Numbered from the stretch's first letter, positions 10,482 through 19,646 are shown. The stretch: DNA of 48,161 bases from Aquisphaera insulae (GCF_011064615.1 NZ_JAALJH010000074.1:1-48161), one strand, 5' to 3'. The notes: generated by a model not told the origin, from the letters alone. Translations and numbers: made by a program.

Positions 10482-10915
10482 TCGCCAACGCCGACCGCGC
10501 GGCGATGCGCCTGGCCGCCCGTCAGGCCGCGGCCCGGGCGTATGCGCCGTATAGCAAGTTTCGGGTCGGCGCGGCGATCCTGACGGACCGGGGAGTCATC
10601 CACGCCGGCTGCAACGTGGAGAACGCGTCCTACGGCCTGACCATCTGCGCGGAGCGGAACGCGGTCTTCCACGCGGCCTGCCAGGCCGAGGGCCCCCTCA
10701 AGGTCCGCGCCGTGCTCGTGTACACCCCCACCGATACCCCCACGGCCCCGTGCGGGGCCTGCCGCCAGGTCCTCAACGAGTTCGGCCCGAACGCCCAGGT
10801 CTTCTGCGAGTGCGACGGTCCGGACGCGATCGAGACGACCCTGGACCAACTGCTCCCCTTCGCCTTCGGCCCGCACAACCTCGCCGCCGCGAAATCGACC
10901 GGGGAGCAGCCCTGA
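10478..10915 (+). CDS. cdd: cytidine deaminase
   Basis: The 145-residue protein matches the homotetrameric cytidine deaminase family: APYSKFRVGAA, CNVENASYGLTICAERNA with the C57-A58-E59 signature (Zn ligand and proton-shuttling Glu), and PCGACRQVLNEF with Zn ligands C92 and C95. It hydrolyses cytidine and deoxycytidine to uridine and deoxyuridine for pyrimidine salvage. Its ATG overlaps the sulfite reductase stop by four bases, so the two are translationally coupled even though their pathways differ. Confidence 0.95.
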
Positions 10916-11139
10916 TCCGGGTCGCGGCGCCGGGCCGGGCGAAATCCCGCGCCTTCGGAGACGGTTTTCCGCGGATCCCGCGCCGCGAGATCCGATATAG
11001 ATCACATCATCCCGGGGAGTCTCCGTCGCGATCCTGCGCCAGGAAGGGCGGGGATCGCCTCGACAGCGCCGGACGACGGGCCTTGACGGCTCGTCGCGTC
11101 CCGGGCCCCGGTCGCGGACTTCCACGGAGGGAACCAACC

Positions 11140-11997
11140 ATGCGGCGGATCGCGGTGCTGAATCAGAAGGGCGGAGTCGGCAAGACGACCACGACGGTCA
11201 ACCTGGCCGCGGCGCTGGCGATGGAAGGCCGCAAGACCCTGGTCATCGACCTGGATCCCCAGGCCCATGCCACGCTCCACCTCGGACTCCTGCCGGGGCG
11301 GTCCGGCCCGTCGCTCTACGAGGTCCTGACCCAGTCGAAGAGCCTGGCGAGCGTCCGCCGCCAGGTCGCTCCGAATCTCTACGTCTGCGGCAGCCACATC
11401 GACCTGGCCGGCGCCGAGCTCGAGCTGCTGGGCACCGTCGGCCGCGAGGTCATCCTCCGCGACCTGCTGGAGGCCGACGTCGATCAGTTCGAGTACGTCC
11501 TGATGGATTGCCCGCCGTCGCTGAGCGTCCTGACGCTCAACGCCCTCTGCGCGGCGACCGAGGTGTTCATCCCGCTCCAGGCCCACTTCCTGGCCCTGCA
11601 CGGTCTCTCGAAACTCCTGGAGACCGTGCACCTGGTCTCCAAGCGAGTGAATCGCGACCTGAAGGTCGGCGGCATCATCCTCTGCCTCTACGACGCGGGG
11701 ACGCGGCATGGCGGCGAGATCATCGAGGACCTGGAGAGCTTCTTCGTGAACCGCCGCTCCAACGCGGCCCCGTGGGCGAATGCCAAGCTCTTCCACACCC
11801 GGATCCGGCGGAACATCCGCCTGGCCGAGTGCCCGAGCTTCGGCCAGTCGATCTTCCAGTATGCCCCGAGCAGCCGGGGAGCCGAGGATTACGCCTCGCT
11901 GGCCGCCGAGATCCAGGGCCGCGCCCCGGCCGCCATCTGGGTGGACGACGAGAAGGACCGGGCCGGCTCATCGGGGGCCGATGCCACCGCCGCCTGA
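11140..11997 (+). CDS. parA: ParA/Soj-type partition ATPase
   Basis: The 285-residue protein has the deviant Walker A KGGVGKTTTT (residues 10-19), VIDLDPQAH (Walker A', about 36-43) and VLMDCPPS (Walker B, about 126). This is the ParA family that positions DNA or protein cargo through ATP-dependent dimerisation on the nucleoid. The frame opens at 10750 but the ATG at 11140 is right: it gives the family N-terminus and has GGAGGG nine bases upstream. There is no ParB, so it is an orphan in this window; the partner may be a ParB elsewhere. Possible link: several parS-like sites lie 5-21 kb downstream. Confidence 0.92.
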   Translation: MRRIAVLNQKGGVGKTTTTVNLAAALAMEGRKTLVIDLDPQAHATLHLGLLPGRSGPSLYEVLTQSKSLASVRRQVAPNLYVCGSHIDLAGAELELLGTVGREVILRDLLEADVDQFEYVLMDCPPSLSVLTLNALCAATEVFIPLQAHFLALHGLSKLLETVHLVSKRVNRDLKVGGIILCLYDAGTRHGGEIIEDLESFFVNRRSNAAPWANAKLFHTRIRRNIRLAECPSFGQSIFQYAPSSRGAEDYASLAAEIQGRAPAAIWVDDEKDRAGSSGADATAA

Positions 11998-12010
11998 GCT
12001 AACCCCGTGA

Positions 12011-12036
12011 CGACGGGATCGACGCGGCTCCCGTCG
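12011..12036 (+). terminator. hairpin downstream of parA
   Basis: CGACGGGA (12011-12018) and TCCCGTCG (12029-12036) form an 8-bp stem with a 10-base loop, 13 bases after the parA stop. There is no T run, so factor-independent termination is uncertain. Confidence 0.3.
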
Positions 12037-12064
12037 AGAAGCCCCTCGCAGCCGAGGCGGCCCG

Positions 12065-12954
12065 ATGCAAGAGTATGACAAGAGCAGCAAGTGGCTGATC
12101 CAGCATCACGGCGATTCGATCCTCCGAATCGCCGGCCTGAGAGGCATCGCACGCTGGCGTCCGCTCCAGGCCGAGCTCGTCCAGCCCAGGCGCTATCCCG
12201 ACGGCCTGATCGAGGCCTGGCTCGAGGGCCGCCCCGATCCCTGCTCTTCATCCTCGAGCTCGCCACCTATCCCGAGCGGAGGATCTGCGAGCAGGCCGTC
12301 CGCGACGCCGCCCTCGTCTACCTCGACCGGGGCAGCCTGCCCGAGGTCCTCGTCCTGGTGCTCCGCCCGAGGGGCTCCCTCGCCGCCGCCGACGCCGCCG
12401 ACTTGCGGAGCCCGGCCGGCTGGACCCGGTTCCAGGTCACGTGGCGGATCATCGAGCTGTGGAACGTCCCGGCGTCGAGCCTGCTTGAAGCCGGCGACGT
12501 GGGACTTCTCCCCTGGGTCCCGCTCAGTCAGTTCGACGGCCCGCCAGAGCCCCTCTTCCGCATCTGCCGCGACCGGATCGACCGCGAAGCCGACGACGCG
12601 GAACGAGCAAACCTGTTCGCCGTCTCGCAGGTCCTCGCCGGGCTACGCTATGATGATGAGAGCCTGATTCATCTTCTCGGCGGGAGAAAAGCCATGATCG
12701 AGTCGCCGGTGCTCCAGAAGCTGAAGAAGGAATGGACCGAGGAAGCCGCGAGCAAGGCCGCTCACGAGGCTCGTGTTCAGTACATCACCAGGATCTTGAA
12801 CTCCCGGTTCGGGTCGTGTCCTCGTGCCATCCAATCCAAGCTCAACGCAACCCGAGATGGGAGCCTCCTGGATCGATTCCTGGATATGGCGGTCTCCTGC
12901 CCTACCCTGGAGCAATTCCGCGCATTCCTCCGCAAGCAGGGCGGACACGCCTGA
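12065..12954 (+). pseudogene. Rpn-like hypothetical protein gene with a one-base frameshift
   Basis: The ATG at 12065 starts MQEYDKSSKWLIQHHGDSIL..WRPLQAELVQPR, typical of a planctomycete family related to the Rpn/PD-(D/E)XK transposase-like nucleases. The frame ends in Ser-rich noise after about residue 60 (GRPDP). Family sequence resumes in another frame from about 12242 (LFILELATYPERR, then VYLDRGSLPEVLVLVL, WVPLSQFDGPPEP, and a C-terminal helical part) to 12954. Restoring one base in the CCC run at 12239-12241 would join the two frames. The family shows QAELVQ and ILELATYPE as candidate nuclease-core acidic positions. It may be a genuine pseudogene or a sequencing error. Confidence 0.75.
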
Positions 12955-12980
12955 TCGTTCACGGTGCGTCCGCGGCCACC

Positions 12981-14342
12981 TCACCCCCCCTGCTCCATCA
13001 ATCGGCGGGCGTCTTCTTCCAGTAGGTCGCTGTACGTGACAGGGTAATCGGCGGGGCCATCAAGCTGTGTCAGCCCAGGCGGCAAGCTCGCGAGCTGGTC
13101 CGCGCAGTGCGTGCGGATCGCTTCCATCCTGGGGAGCGGAGCGACGAGACGGCCGCCGAGGACGACGGGAGAGAGGAGCCGCTCCCCTTCCTGCAATTCG
13201 TCAGCCCGGGCGACGAGGTCTCCCGCGAATCGGCCGTCCCGATCGCGGCGGCGAAAGACCTGCTTGGCCATGGGATAGGTCTTCTTCCCCGCGCTCAGCT
13301 TGATCCGTCCCTGGCCGTCCGACTCCACGAGCTTGTAGACCATCGAAAGCGCAGGGGCGTCGCGCGAGGTGATCAGCTCGGTCCCCACTCCGAAGGCGTC
13401 GATCGGCGCCCCGGAGGCGATCAGGCGCTCGATCTGGTACTCGTCGAGATCCCCCGACGCGACGATCCGGATGTCGGGGCGGCCGGATTCGTCGAGGATC
13501 GCGCGGACCCCGCGAGAGAGGGCGTCCAGATCGCCGCTGTCCAGTCGGACGGCCCTGATGCGAGGCTCGATGAGCGCGGCTTTCCGGGCGGCCGCGAGCG
13601 TGTCGTACGTGTCGATGAGGAGCGTGGTCGACTCCGGGAAGACGCGAGCATAGGCTTCGAAGGCCGCTTCCTCGGTCGGGAAAGACTGGACCCACGAATG
13701 CGCCATGGTCCCGGAGGCCGGGATCTTGAGCCGCCTGGCCGCCTCCACGTGGCTCGTGCCGTGGAATCCGGCCAGGTAGGCCGCACGGGCCGCGAGGAAG
13801 CCGGTCTGCGGCCCGTGGCCGCGGCGGGCGCCGAACTCCAGGAGCGTCCGCCCGCGGGCGGCCGTGACGATGCGAGCGGCCTTGGAGGCGACCAGGGTCG
13901 TGTACGAGAGTGACGCCAGCAGGAACGTCTCCACCCATTGTGCCTGGGCCAGCGGCGCCGAGACGCGCAGCAGGGTCTCGCCGGGGAAGACCACCGTCCC
14001 CTCGCGCACCGACCAGACGTCGCCCTCGAATCGAAGCGAGGCGAGATGCTCGAAGAACTCCGGGGAGACCCCCGCGAAGGCCGGGAAGGCGCGGAGCCCG
14101 TCCACCTGATCGGGCGAGAAGCGCAGGTTGAGGAGATCCCCGACCGCCTGCTCCAGCCCGGCGAAGACGAGATACGAGCGCCCCGGGGGCAGCCGCCGGA
14201 CGAAGACCTCGAAGCTCGCCCGGACGTCCGCCATCCCGAGCGCCCGGTAGCCCGCCATCATGGTGAGCTGATAGAGATCGGTGACCGGCCCCAACGCATG
14301 GGGATCGGGCCAGAGCGAGACCGGCGGAATCGGTTCCATCAT
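12981..14342 (-). CDS. pncB: nicotinate phosphoribosyltransferase
   Basis: The 453-residue protein has the NAPRTase signature blocks: TDLYQLTMMAGYR near the N-terminus, EFGARRGHGPQTG, FHGTSHVEAARR, GTMAHSWVQSF, then VRLDSGDLDALSRGVRAILDE and ASGDLDEYQIERL, and FGVGTELITSRDAPAL. It condenses nicotinate with PRPP to nicotinate mononucleotide, the first step of the Preiss-Handler NAD salvage route, in the cytoplasm. Its ATG overlaps the stop codon of the upstream membrane glycosyltransferase, so the pair is likely one transcript; ATG at 14342 or at 14339 would serve equally. Confidence 0.93.
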   Translation of the reverse strand: MMEPIPPVSLWPDPHALGPVTDLYQLTMMAGYRALGMADVRASFEVFVRRLPPGRSYLVFAGLEQAVGDLLNLRFSPDQVDGLRAFPAFAGVSPEFFEHLASLRFEGDVWSVREGTVVFPGETLLRVSAPLAQAQWVETFLLASLSYTTLVASKAARIVTAARGRTLLEFGARRGHGPQTGFLAARAAYLAGFHGTSHVEAARRLKIPASGTMAHSWVQSFPTEEAAFEAYARVFPESTTLLIDTYDTLAAARKAALIEPRIRAVRLDSGDLDALSRGVRAILDESGRPDIRIVASGDLDEYQIERLIASGAPIDAFGVGTELITSRDAPALSMVYKLVESDGQGRIKLSAGKKTYPMAKQVFRRRDRDGRFAGDLVARADELQEGERLLSPVVLGGRLVAPLPRMEAIRTHCADQLASLPPGLTQLDGPADYPVTYSDLLEEDARRLMEQGG

Positions 14343-16072
14343 GAGGATCCTGGACTTCGAGGGCGGAGCAGCCGGAGCGGCACGGAGATCATCGACTCGA
14401 TTGACTCCCGTCGGGACGCGAGCGGATCACGGTCCAGCAGGGCCGGGAGGCTGAGGGAGCTCGGGAATTCGCGGACGAGCTCCCATCGCTCGAGGAGCGA
14501 TGCCGCCGCCTTCTTGCGGTCCCCTTCCTGGTCCAACTGCGCCGCGTCCACCAGCGCCCACTCCCCCGTCCGATCGGCCTCGAGCAATCCGGCCAGGCCC
14601 GGCTCAACCCGGACGGGCACCTTGCCGGCCAGATAGTAGATGATCGCGGGCCGGGCGAGGACGCGGAGGCCGGGCACGCCCGAGGGGATGACTTCCAGCG
14701 ATTTCCGGACCGCTCGCTTCAAGGAGTCCGTGGACTCCCATGGGCCCGGGCCGGCCGACCTCGCTGCCGTGATCGGACCACGGACCAGACACGGGGCCAG
14801 CAGGACCGTCAGCAGCAGCCAGTGCAATGCGACATCAAGTCGCATCCCCCGCGAGTATCGCGACAGGCTGGCGGCAAGCTCGGGCGCGTGCGACCTGGAT
14901 CGCGAAAGGACCGCCGCCATCAGGCCCGAGACCTGCACCCAGATCAGGAGCTGCAACGGCAGCCAGAGCCTCGCATACGGATGATAGAACGGCGTCAGGA
15001 GCGACAGGATCAGCCAGGCGACTCCAAGAAGGCGTGACGACGGCCGGCCGCCCCATGCGGCCGGGAGCGAGACCGCGGACGCCGCCCACAGGAAACGAGG
15101 CAAGAGGACGGCCGGAGGAACAAGCAGGCCGATCCCGAGTGCTTTTCGGGCCTCCGCGCGGGATGACGGCGGCGAGACGAAACAGGCCGAAGCCACCGCC
15201 GCAAGGCAGCCCGCGAGCTGCCAGCCCCGGCCGCCGGAGAGGGCGTCGGCCTGCTCGAACTGGATCCCGAGATGGTCCAGCCACGTGCCCGGCCCACCTA
15301 TGTATGACCGATGATGGGCCAGGAGCGCCCCGTAGCCGCCATGCGCGGCAACGAACCGGAACCAGGGCGCGTAGATCAGGGCCGCCACGACCGCGGCCGC
15401 AACTCCATAACCCCAGAGCCGCCCCGCTCGAAGGCGATTCGACCTCGATCGAGGGTCGACCAGCTCGCCGATCGCCACCGCGATCACGGCCGCTCCCAGC
15501 AGCCAGCCGTTGTACTTGATGAGCTGCGCGACCCCGACCGCCACCCCGAGCCCGATCGCGCTGATGATCCCGGGATCGTCCAGGAACCGGCCGGCAAGGC
15601 CCAGGCCCACGACCCACGCGAGCAGGAAGGACGCATCCGTCAACGCCATCCGGGAGAAAGCGATGTGGAAGCAGGAGAGGGCCACGATCCAGGCGGTCGC
15701 CCCCCCTGCCCCGAGGCCATACGTCCGGCGGGCGAGCCAGGCCGCCGCCGGGATCGTGAGCGTCCCCGCCGCAATCGAGACCAGGATCGCCGAGACGTCG
15801 CTGGGGCCCAGGGCCAGGTTGCTAGCGCCCACCAGGAATGGGAAGCCGATCGGGGCATACGGGATGACCGAGAGGTCGATCCCGGCCAGTCCAGCCGGTC
15901 GGAACGGCCAGAGGCCGGCGATTGCGTAGATCCCCTCGTCGAAGTGGACGAGCCCCAGCCGCGGCAGATTGTAGAGCCGCAGCAGCATGCCCAGGAGCGT
16001 TGCTCCCGCGATGACCAGGGCCTCTCGCCGGTTGCCGATCGCCGTCGCTGCGTCTAGGTCTCTTGGGCGCAT
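14339..16072 (-). CDS. GT39/PMT-like membrane glycosyltransferase
   Basis: The product is about 577 residues with roughly ten hydrophobic segments in the first 490 residues and a small C-terminal soluble part. The Asp-Glu pair at residues 45-46 (LVHFDEGIYA) in the first outer loop is typical of GT-C enzymes (ArnT/PMT family), which use polyprenyl-phosphate sugars and transfer to lipids or proteins on the outer face of the membrane. The acceptor cannot be inferred. The ATG at 16072 is preferred to 16153 because the extra N-terminus is polar and unlike the family. A parS-like site (16147-16160) lies just upstream. pncB overlaps the 3' end. Confidence 0.8.
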   Translation of the reverse strand: MRPRDLDAATAIGNRREALVIAGATLLGMLLRLYNLPRLGLVHFDEGIYAIAGLWPFRPAGLAGIDLSVIPYAPIGFPFLVGASNLALGPSDVSAILVSIAAGTLTIPAAAWLARRTYGLGAGGATAWIVALSCFHIAFSRMALTDASFLLAWVVGLGLAGRFLDDPGIISAIGLGVAVGVAQLIKYNGWLLGAAVIAVAIGELVDPRSRSNRLRAGRLWGYGVAAAVVAALIYAPWFRFVAAHGGYGALLAHHRSYIGGPGTWLDHLGIQFEQADALSGGRGWQLAGCLAAVASACFVSPPSSRAEARKALGIGLLVPPAVLLPRFLWAASAVSLPAAWGGRPSSRLLGVAWLILSLLTPFYHPYARLWLPLQLLIWVQVSGLMAAVLSRSRSHAPELAASLSRYSRGMRLDVALHWLLLTVLLAPCLVRGPITAARSAGPGPWESTDSLKRAVRKSLEVIPSGVPGLRVLARPAIIYYLAGKVPVRVEPGLAGLLEADRTGEWALVDAAQLDQEGDRKKAAASLLERWELVREFPSSLSLPALLDRDPLASRRESIESMISVPLRLLRPRSPGSS

Positions 16073-16146
16073 GGCGATCGATTCTATGAGACGGCGTGAC
16101 GGGGGCAAAGGGACGCGTGCGAGAGTCGCCGCCGAATCGACGTGCC

Positions 16147-16160
16147 GTTCCACGTGAAAC
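16147..16160. promoter_or_regulatory. parS-like site 1
   Basis: GTTCCACGTGAAAC differs from the ParB-binding palindrome GTTTCACGTGAAAC at one position (T4 to C). It is in the gap between the divergent GT39-like and deacetylase genes, where no protein constraint explains it. Confidence 0.6.
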
Positions 16161-16308
16161 CGCCCGCCTGGACGTGTCGCGCCTGGCGGACTCTGCTAGA
16201 GTGAGAGACGCACCTCGTCCGCGATCCAGAGCCAGTCCGACGAGGTCGGAGCGAAACCCGGACCCATTCCCCTGATCGGCTCCCGCCGAGTCGCGAATCG
16301 AGGTGACA

Positions 16309-17259
16309 ATGGCCGTCACGTTGTACACCGATCGCAGGATGATCAACCACCGGGTCCCGTCGCACCATCCGGAACGGCCGGAACGACTCCAGGCGATCCT
16401 CCGGCACCTCGAGCGGAAGGGATTCACGGAGACTTGCCCTTCGGGGACCGTCCGGGAGGCCACGGTGGATGAGCTCCTTCGCGTCCACGGCGCGGCCTAT
16501 CTTCGCGAGGTGGATGCCCTGGAATCTCGCGGCGGGGGCTCGCTCGATCCGGATACGTGGCTCTATGCGGGCACGCCTCTCGCAGCCAGGCTCGCGGCCG
16601 GGGCGGCGATCGAGGCCGTCGGCCACGTCATGAAGGACCCGGATCGCCGGGCCCTCTGCCTCGTCCGCCCGCCCGGGCACCACGCCCTGCCCGACGGCGG
16701 CATGGGCTTCTGCATCTTCTCCAACGTCGCCCTGGCCGCCATGGAAGCCACCACGACGTTCGACATCCGCAGGGTGCTGATCGTCGACTTCGACGTCCAT
16801 CACGGCAACGGGACCCAGGACGTCTTCTACGCGTCGGAGCGCGTCGCCTTCCTCTCGATTCACCGATTCCCCTTCTACCCCGGCACCGGCACTCGCTCGG
16901 AGACGGGGACCGGACCGGGCCTGGGCCACACGGTCAACGTGCCGATCACCTACGGTACGTCTCGCCGCGATTACCTGTCCGCCTACCGCGCCGCGCTCCA
17001 CGACCTGGCGGATCGGATCCGTCCGGAGCTCGTGCTCATCAGCGCCGGGTTCGACGCCCACGCCGAGGATCCCGTCGGCGACCTCGGCCTGGACTTCGAG
17101 GACTTCGAGATCATGACCGAGGACCTGGTCGAGGTGGCCGAGGCCCACGCCCAGGGGCGGATCGTCAGCGTCCTCGAGGGCGGCTACAACGTGCCGATCC
17201 TGGCGGGTTGCGTGGAGACCCACCTCAAGGCACTGGGGGCGGAACCGGGACATCCGTGA
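16309..17259 (+). CDS. histone-deacetylase family protein (class II-like amidohydrolase)
   Basis: The 316-residue protein carries the HDAC/acetoin utilisation/acetylpolyamine amidohydrolase fold. HPERPERL is at residues 20-27, the catalytic His pair is at 124-125 (RPPGHHA), the Zn ligands are D162 and H164 (DFDVHHGNGTQ) and D249 (SAGFDAH), and the catalytic Tyr is in LEGGYN. These enzymes remove acetyl groups from lysines, polyamines or related amides. The substrate is unknown. A GAGGTG ribosome-binding site sits just before the ATG at 16309; an in-frame GTG at 16303 is less likely. tRNA-Glu follows on the opposite strand. Confidence 0.92.
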   Translation: MAVTLYTDRRMINHRVPSHHPERPERLQAILRHLERKGFTETCPSGTVREATVDELLRVHGAAYLREVDALESRGGGSLDPDTWLYAGTPLAARLAAGAAIEAVGHVMKDPDRRALCLVRPPGHHALPDGGMGFCIFSNVALAAMEATTTFDIRRVLIVDFDVHHGNGTQDVFYASERVAFLSIHRFPFYPGTGTRSETGTGPGLGHTVNVPITYGTSRRDYLSAYRAALHDLADRIRPELVLISAGFDAHAEDPVGDLGLDFEDFEIMTEDLVEVAEAHAQGRIVSVLEGGYNVPILAGCVETHLKALGAEPGHP

Positions 17260-17315
17260 TCGCGCTGGGAGGATCAGGACGGACGGGCCCCGGGATTGGA
17301 AATGCGGCCCGAAAG

Positions 17316-17390
17316 TGACCCCGACGGGATTCGAACCCGTGTTGCATGCGTGAAAGGCATGTGTCCTGGACCAGGCTAGACGACGGGGCC
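17316..17390 (-). tRNA. tRNA-Glu (TTC)
   Basis: The minus strand folds into a 75-base cloverleaf: a 7-bp acceptor stem (GGCCCCG with CGGGGTC, one G-U pair), anticodon arm CATGC-CTTTCAC-GCATG with anticodon TTC, and T arm ACGGG-TTCGAAT-CCCGT. The discriminator base is A73. CCA is not encoded. It reads GAA/GAG. Confidence 0.95.
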
Positions 17391-17595
17391 AACCGTCCCT
17401 TGCAAGGGCCACTTTAATCGCCACACGCGAGATGGGTCAAGACGGACGCCCCTGCCCCATGCTCGAAGGAAAGCCCGCGATGGCACGGTGGCCGATCGCC
17501 GCGGATTTCAGGAGGCCGTTGCAAGCCACCTGAAGGCTCGCTATCGTATCGCGGATTGGCTCCCAGTGCCCAGCGGACGCATTCGAGGTGAGGCC

Positions 17596-18156
17596 ATGCT
17601 GAAGATCCTCCTCCTGACGGGCGATGCCGGCGAGGCGCAGGAGATCTATTACGCCAAGTACCGCCTCGAGGAAGAAGGCTGGAAGGTCGACATCGCCTCC
17701 CTGGAGAAGCGGACGTTCCTGTCGGTCGTCCATGACTTCGAACCCGGGTACGACACCTACGTGGAGAGGCCCGGGTATCTGGTCCAGGCCGATGTCGGCG
17801 TCAACGACGTGAAGCCCGACGACTACCAGGCGCTCGTCCTGCCCGGCGGCCGTGCGCCCGAATACCTGAGGAATCGGCCCGGGGCCGTGGCGATCGTCCG
17901 CCACTTCCTCGACACCGGGAAGCCGATCGCCGCGAACTGCCACGGTCCCCTGCTCCTCCTGACCGCGGGGTCGGTCAAGGGACGACGGATGACGAGCTAC
18001 CCGGAGCTCGAGCCGGACCTGCGGGCGGCCGGGGCCGAGTTCGTGAATCGGGATGTCGTGGTTGACGGTCCGCTCGTCACCGTCCGCGGTTGGCCCGACA
18101 ATGGGCCCTGGATGCGAGAATTCGTGAAGATCCTCCGCGCGATCGACTCGCGATGA
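17596..18156 (+). CDS. DJ-1/PfpI family protein
   Basis: The 186-residue protein has the DJ-1/PfpI fold with the nucleophile elbow AANCHGPLLL (C115, followed by H116) and an N-terminal conserved Glu (about E16). The family contains intracellular proteases/deglycases and glyoxalase-III-like enzymes; the exact activity here is not determinable. The ATG at 17596 follows GAGGTGAGG and yields the normal family start MLKILLLTGD; the open frame begins earlier at 17488 but its extra sequence is not family-like. It is convergent with csrA. Confidence 0.9.
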   Translation: MLKILLLTGDAGEAQEIYYAKYRLEEEGWKVDIASLEKRTFLSVVHDFEPGYDTYVERPGYLVQADVGVNDVKPDDYQALVLPGGRAPEYLRNRPGAVAIVRHFLDTGKPIAANCHGPLLLLTAGSVKGRRMTSYPELEPDLRAAGAEFVNRDVVVDGPLVTVRGWPDNGPWMREFVKILRAIDSR

Positions 18157-18244
18157 AGGCTCCGCCCTGGCATACGCAGCGCGCAACCGGGGTCAGGACC
18201 GGGACAGCCCGGTCGATTTCAGGAAGGCATCGAGTCGTTGGAAC

Positions 18245-18454
18245 TCAGAGCTCAGGCGTGGAGATCGGCCTTGCGGTATCGAGTGATCGAGCCTGATTCT
18301 GAATGGCCTCGTAGACCTCACGACGGTGAACGGCAACGTCCTTCGGCGCCTCGATACCCAGCCGGACCTTGTCGCCCCGAATCTCGATCACCGTCACCGT
18401 GATGTTGTCGTTGATGACTATGCACTCATTTTTCTTGCGGGAGAGAACCAGCAT
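18245..18454 (-). CDS. csrA: carbon storage regulator CsrA
   Basis: The 69-residue protein starts MLVLSRKKNECIVI and contains the RNA-contact regions LSRK (residues 4-7) and AVHRREVY (41-48). It forms an interdigitated dimer that binds GGA motifs in mRNA leaders and changes translation or stability. The C-terminal tail beyond residue 55 is variable, as usual. The ATG at 18454 follows AGAGGAG; the upstream extension to 18502 is not family-like. A candidate promoter lies about 130 bp upstream. Confidence 0.94.
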   Translation of the reverse strand: MLVLSRKKNECIVINDNITVTVIEIRGDKVRLGIEAPKDVAVHRREVYEAIQNQARSLDTARPISTPEL

Positions 18455-18580
18455 CACCGCTCCTCTCTGGTGATCAACAAGCTCAGTTCGTCCGTTGTAC
18501 AACCTGGAGCTTCGCGGGCTTCCGCAAGGGCCCGAGGGCGTCCCGGACCATCCAGTCCGCGCACCTTGCCCTTATTCGTA

Positions 18581-18608
18581 ACTGTATAGGACGGAATGGG
18601 TCGGTCAA
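18581..18608 (-). promoter_or_regulatory. candidate sigma-70 type promoter for csrA
   Basis: On the minus strand, TTGACC (18603-18608) and TACAGT (18581-18586) are separated by 16 bases. The -35 matches TTGACA at five of six positions. The leader to the csrA ATG would be about 120 bases. Confidence 0.4.
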
Positions 18609-18681
18609 GCCTCCGCGCATTTTTTTCACACCGACTTCGCAAAGTCGCTGGATTCCGCACCCCGCCGGGCCCGGAGACTTC

Positions 18682-19392
18682 CTACCGATCGCGTGGCGGC
18701 GTGTAGCGGTGATAGAGATAACCGAGGCCGAGGTCGAAGATCTCCGCCTCGACATCTTCGTTGCTGCTGGAGTGGATCGTGTCCTTGAGCTCCTGGATCA
18801 GGAGCTCGACGAACTTGGCGCGGGCACGCTGGAGGTTCTTGCGGAAGGCCTCCGGGGTCATCACAACGCCGGTCACCCTGGCGAGGTGGTCCGCGATCTC
18901 ATCGATCGAGGCCGTCGGGTAATCGCGGCGGATCTGGAGGACGCTCGCGTAGCGGTTCTTGGGGGTGGACGCCTGGAACGTCTCGAGCCGCGACCAGACA
19001 CGGCTGAGGACGGCGTCTCGCCAGACCCGATCGAAGTCCTCATCCGGCTGGGACGTATCGAGGAGCTCGCCGGGGGGCAGCGGCTGGAGCTTCCGGTTGC
19101 GAAAGTGATCGATGATCAGCCGGTGGAGGACCGTGCGAAGGTAGTCGCGAAACCGCCCCTTGGTGCGATCCGCGCCGGCGAGCTTCCCGGTGAGGAGCTT
19201 CGTCCAGAACTCCTGCAAGACCTCGTCGGCGAGATGATCGTCGCGGACCTTGAGGTGGATGTAGCGCGTCACCGCATCGTGGTAACGGCCGACCAGCTCG
19301 TTCATCGCCTTCTGACTCTCGGGACCGGGAGCGTGAGCGCTGCTGATGGTCGTCCAGTTGGTCGGAATCTGGGTCAGTCGCTCTTCGCTCAT
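18682..19392 (-). CDS. ECF-type RNA polymerase sigma factor
   Basis: The 236-residue protein has a sigma region 2 helix set (MNELVGRYHDAVTRYIHLKV, ADEVLQEFWTKLL, GRFRDYLRTVLHRLIIDHFR) at about residues 30-110 and a region-4-like C-terminal part (VMTPEAFRKNLQRARAKFVELL, about 180-200). This is the layout of planctomycete ECF sigma factors. It lacks an adjacent anti-sigma factor. The start at 19392 (MSEERLTQIPTNW) is chosen because the more upstream Met positions lie in low-quality sequence; a start at 19479 would make the protein overlap the parS-like site at 19473-19486. Targets are unknown; csrA lies downstream on the same strand. Confidence 0.87.
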   Translation of the reverse strand: MSEERLTQIPTNWTTISSAHAPGPESQKAMNELVGRYHDAVTRYIHLKVRDDHLADEVLQEFWTKLLTGKLAGADRTKGRFRDYLRTVLHRLIIDHFRNRKLQPLPPGELLDTSQPDEDFDRVWRDAVLSRVWSRLETFQASTPKNRYASVLQIRRDYPTASIDEIADHLARVTGVVMTPEAFRKNLQRARAKFVELLIQELKDTIHSSSNEDVEAEIFDLGLGYLYHRYTPPRDR

Positions 19393-19472
19393 CGCACCCA
19401 TCCACGGAAAGGTCGAGGACTTCCGGATGTCGCAAGAACGCGGGGCCGTTGCGTTCGAGGGTCGGCGCAGCG

Positions 19473-19486
19473 GTTCCACGTGAAAC
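19473..19486. promoter_or_regulatory. parS-like site 2
   Basis: GTTCCACGTGAAAC, the same one-mismatch version of the ParB palindrome as site 1, 3.3 kb away. It lies in the leader region of the sigma factor gene. Confidence 0.6.
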
Positions 19487-19646
19487 CTCCGCGGGTGACT
19501 GCTTCATCCTATCATCATAGAGCGCGGCCGACTCAATAGAGTCCAGGAAAGGAGTGGCAAGGCCACCACGAGCGAAGTCCGAAGTCGCGCCGGATACGCG
19601 GCCGGCACGCCGCGGGCTGCCCTCCCTCGAGGTGGACCTCATCGAA

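Noticed and set aside
12438..12443. CACGTG as a possible parS core
   Set aside because: The flanks do not match the parS arms. The same holds for CACGTG at 13746-13751 and 15282-15287.
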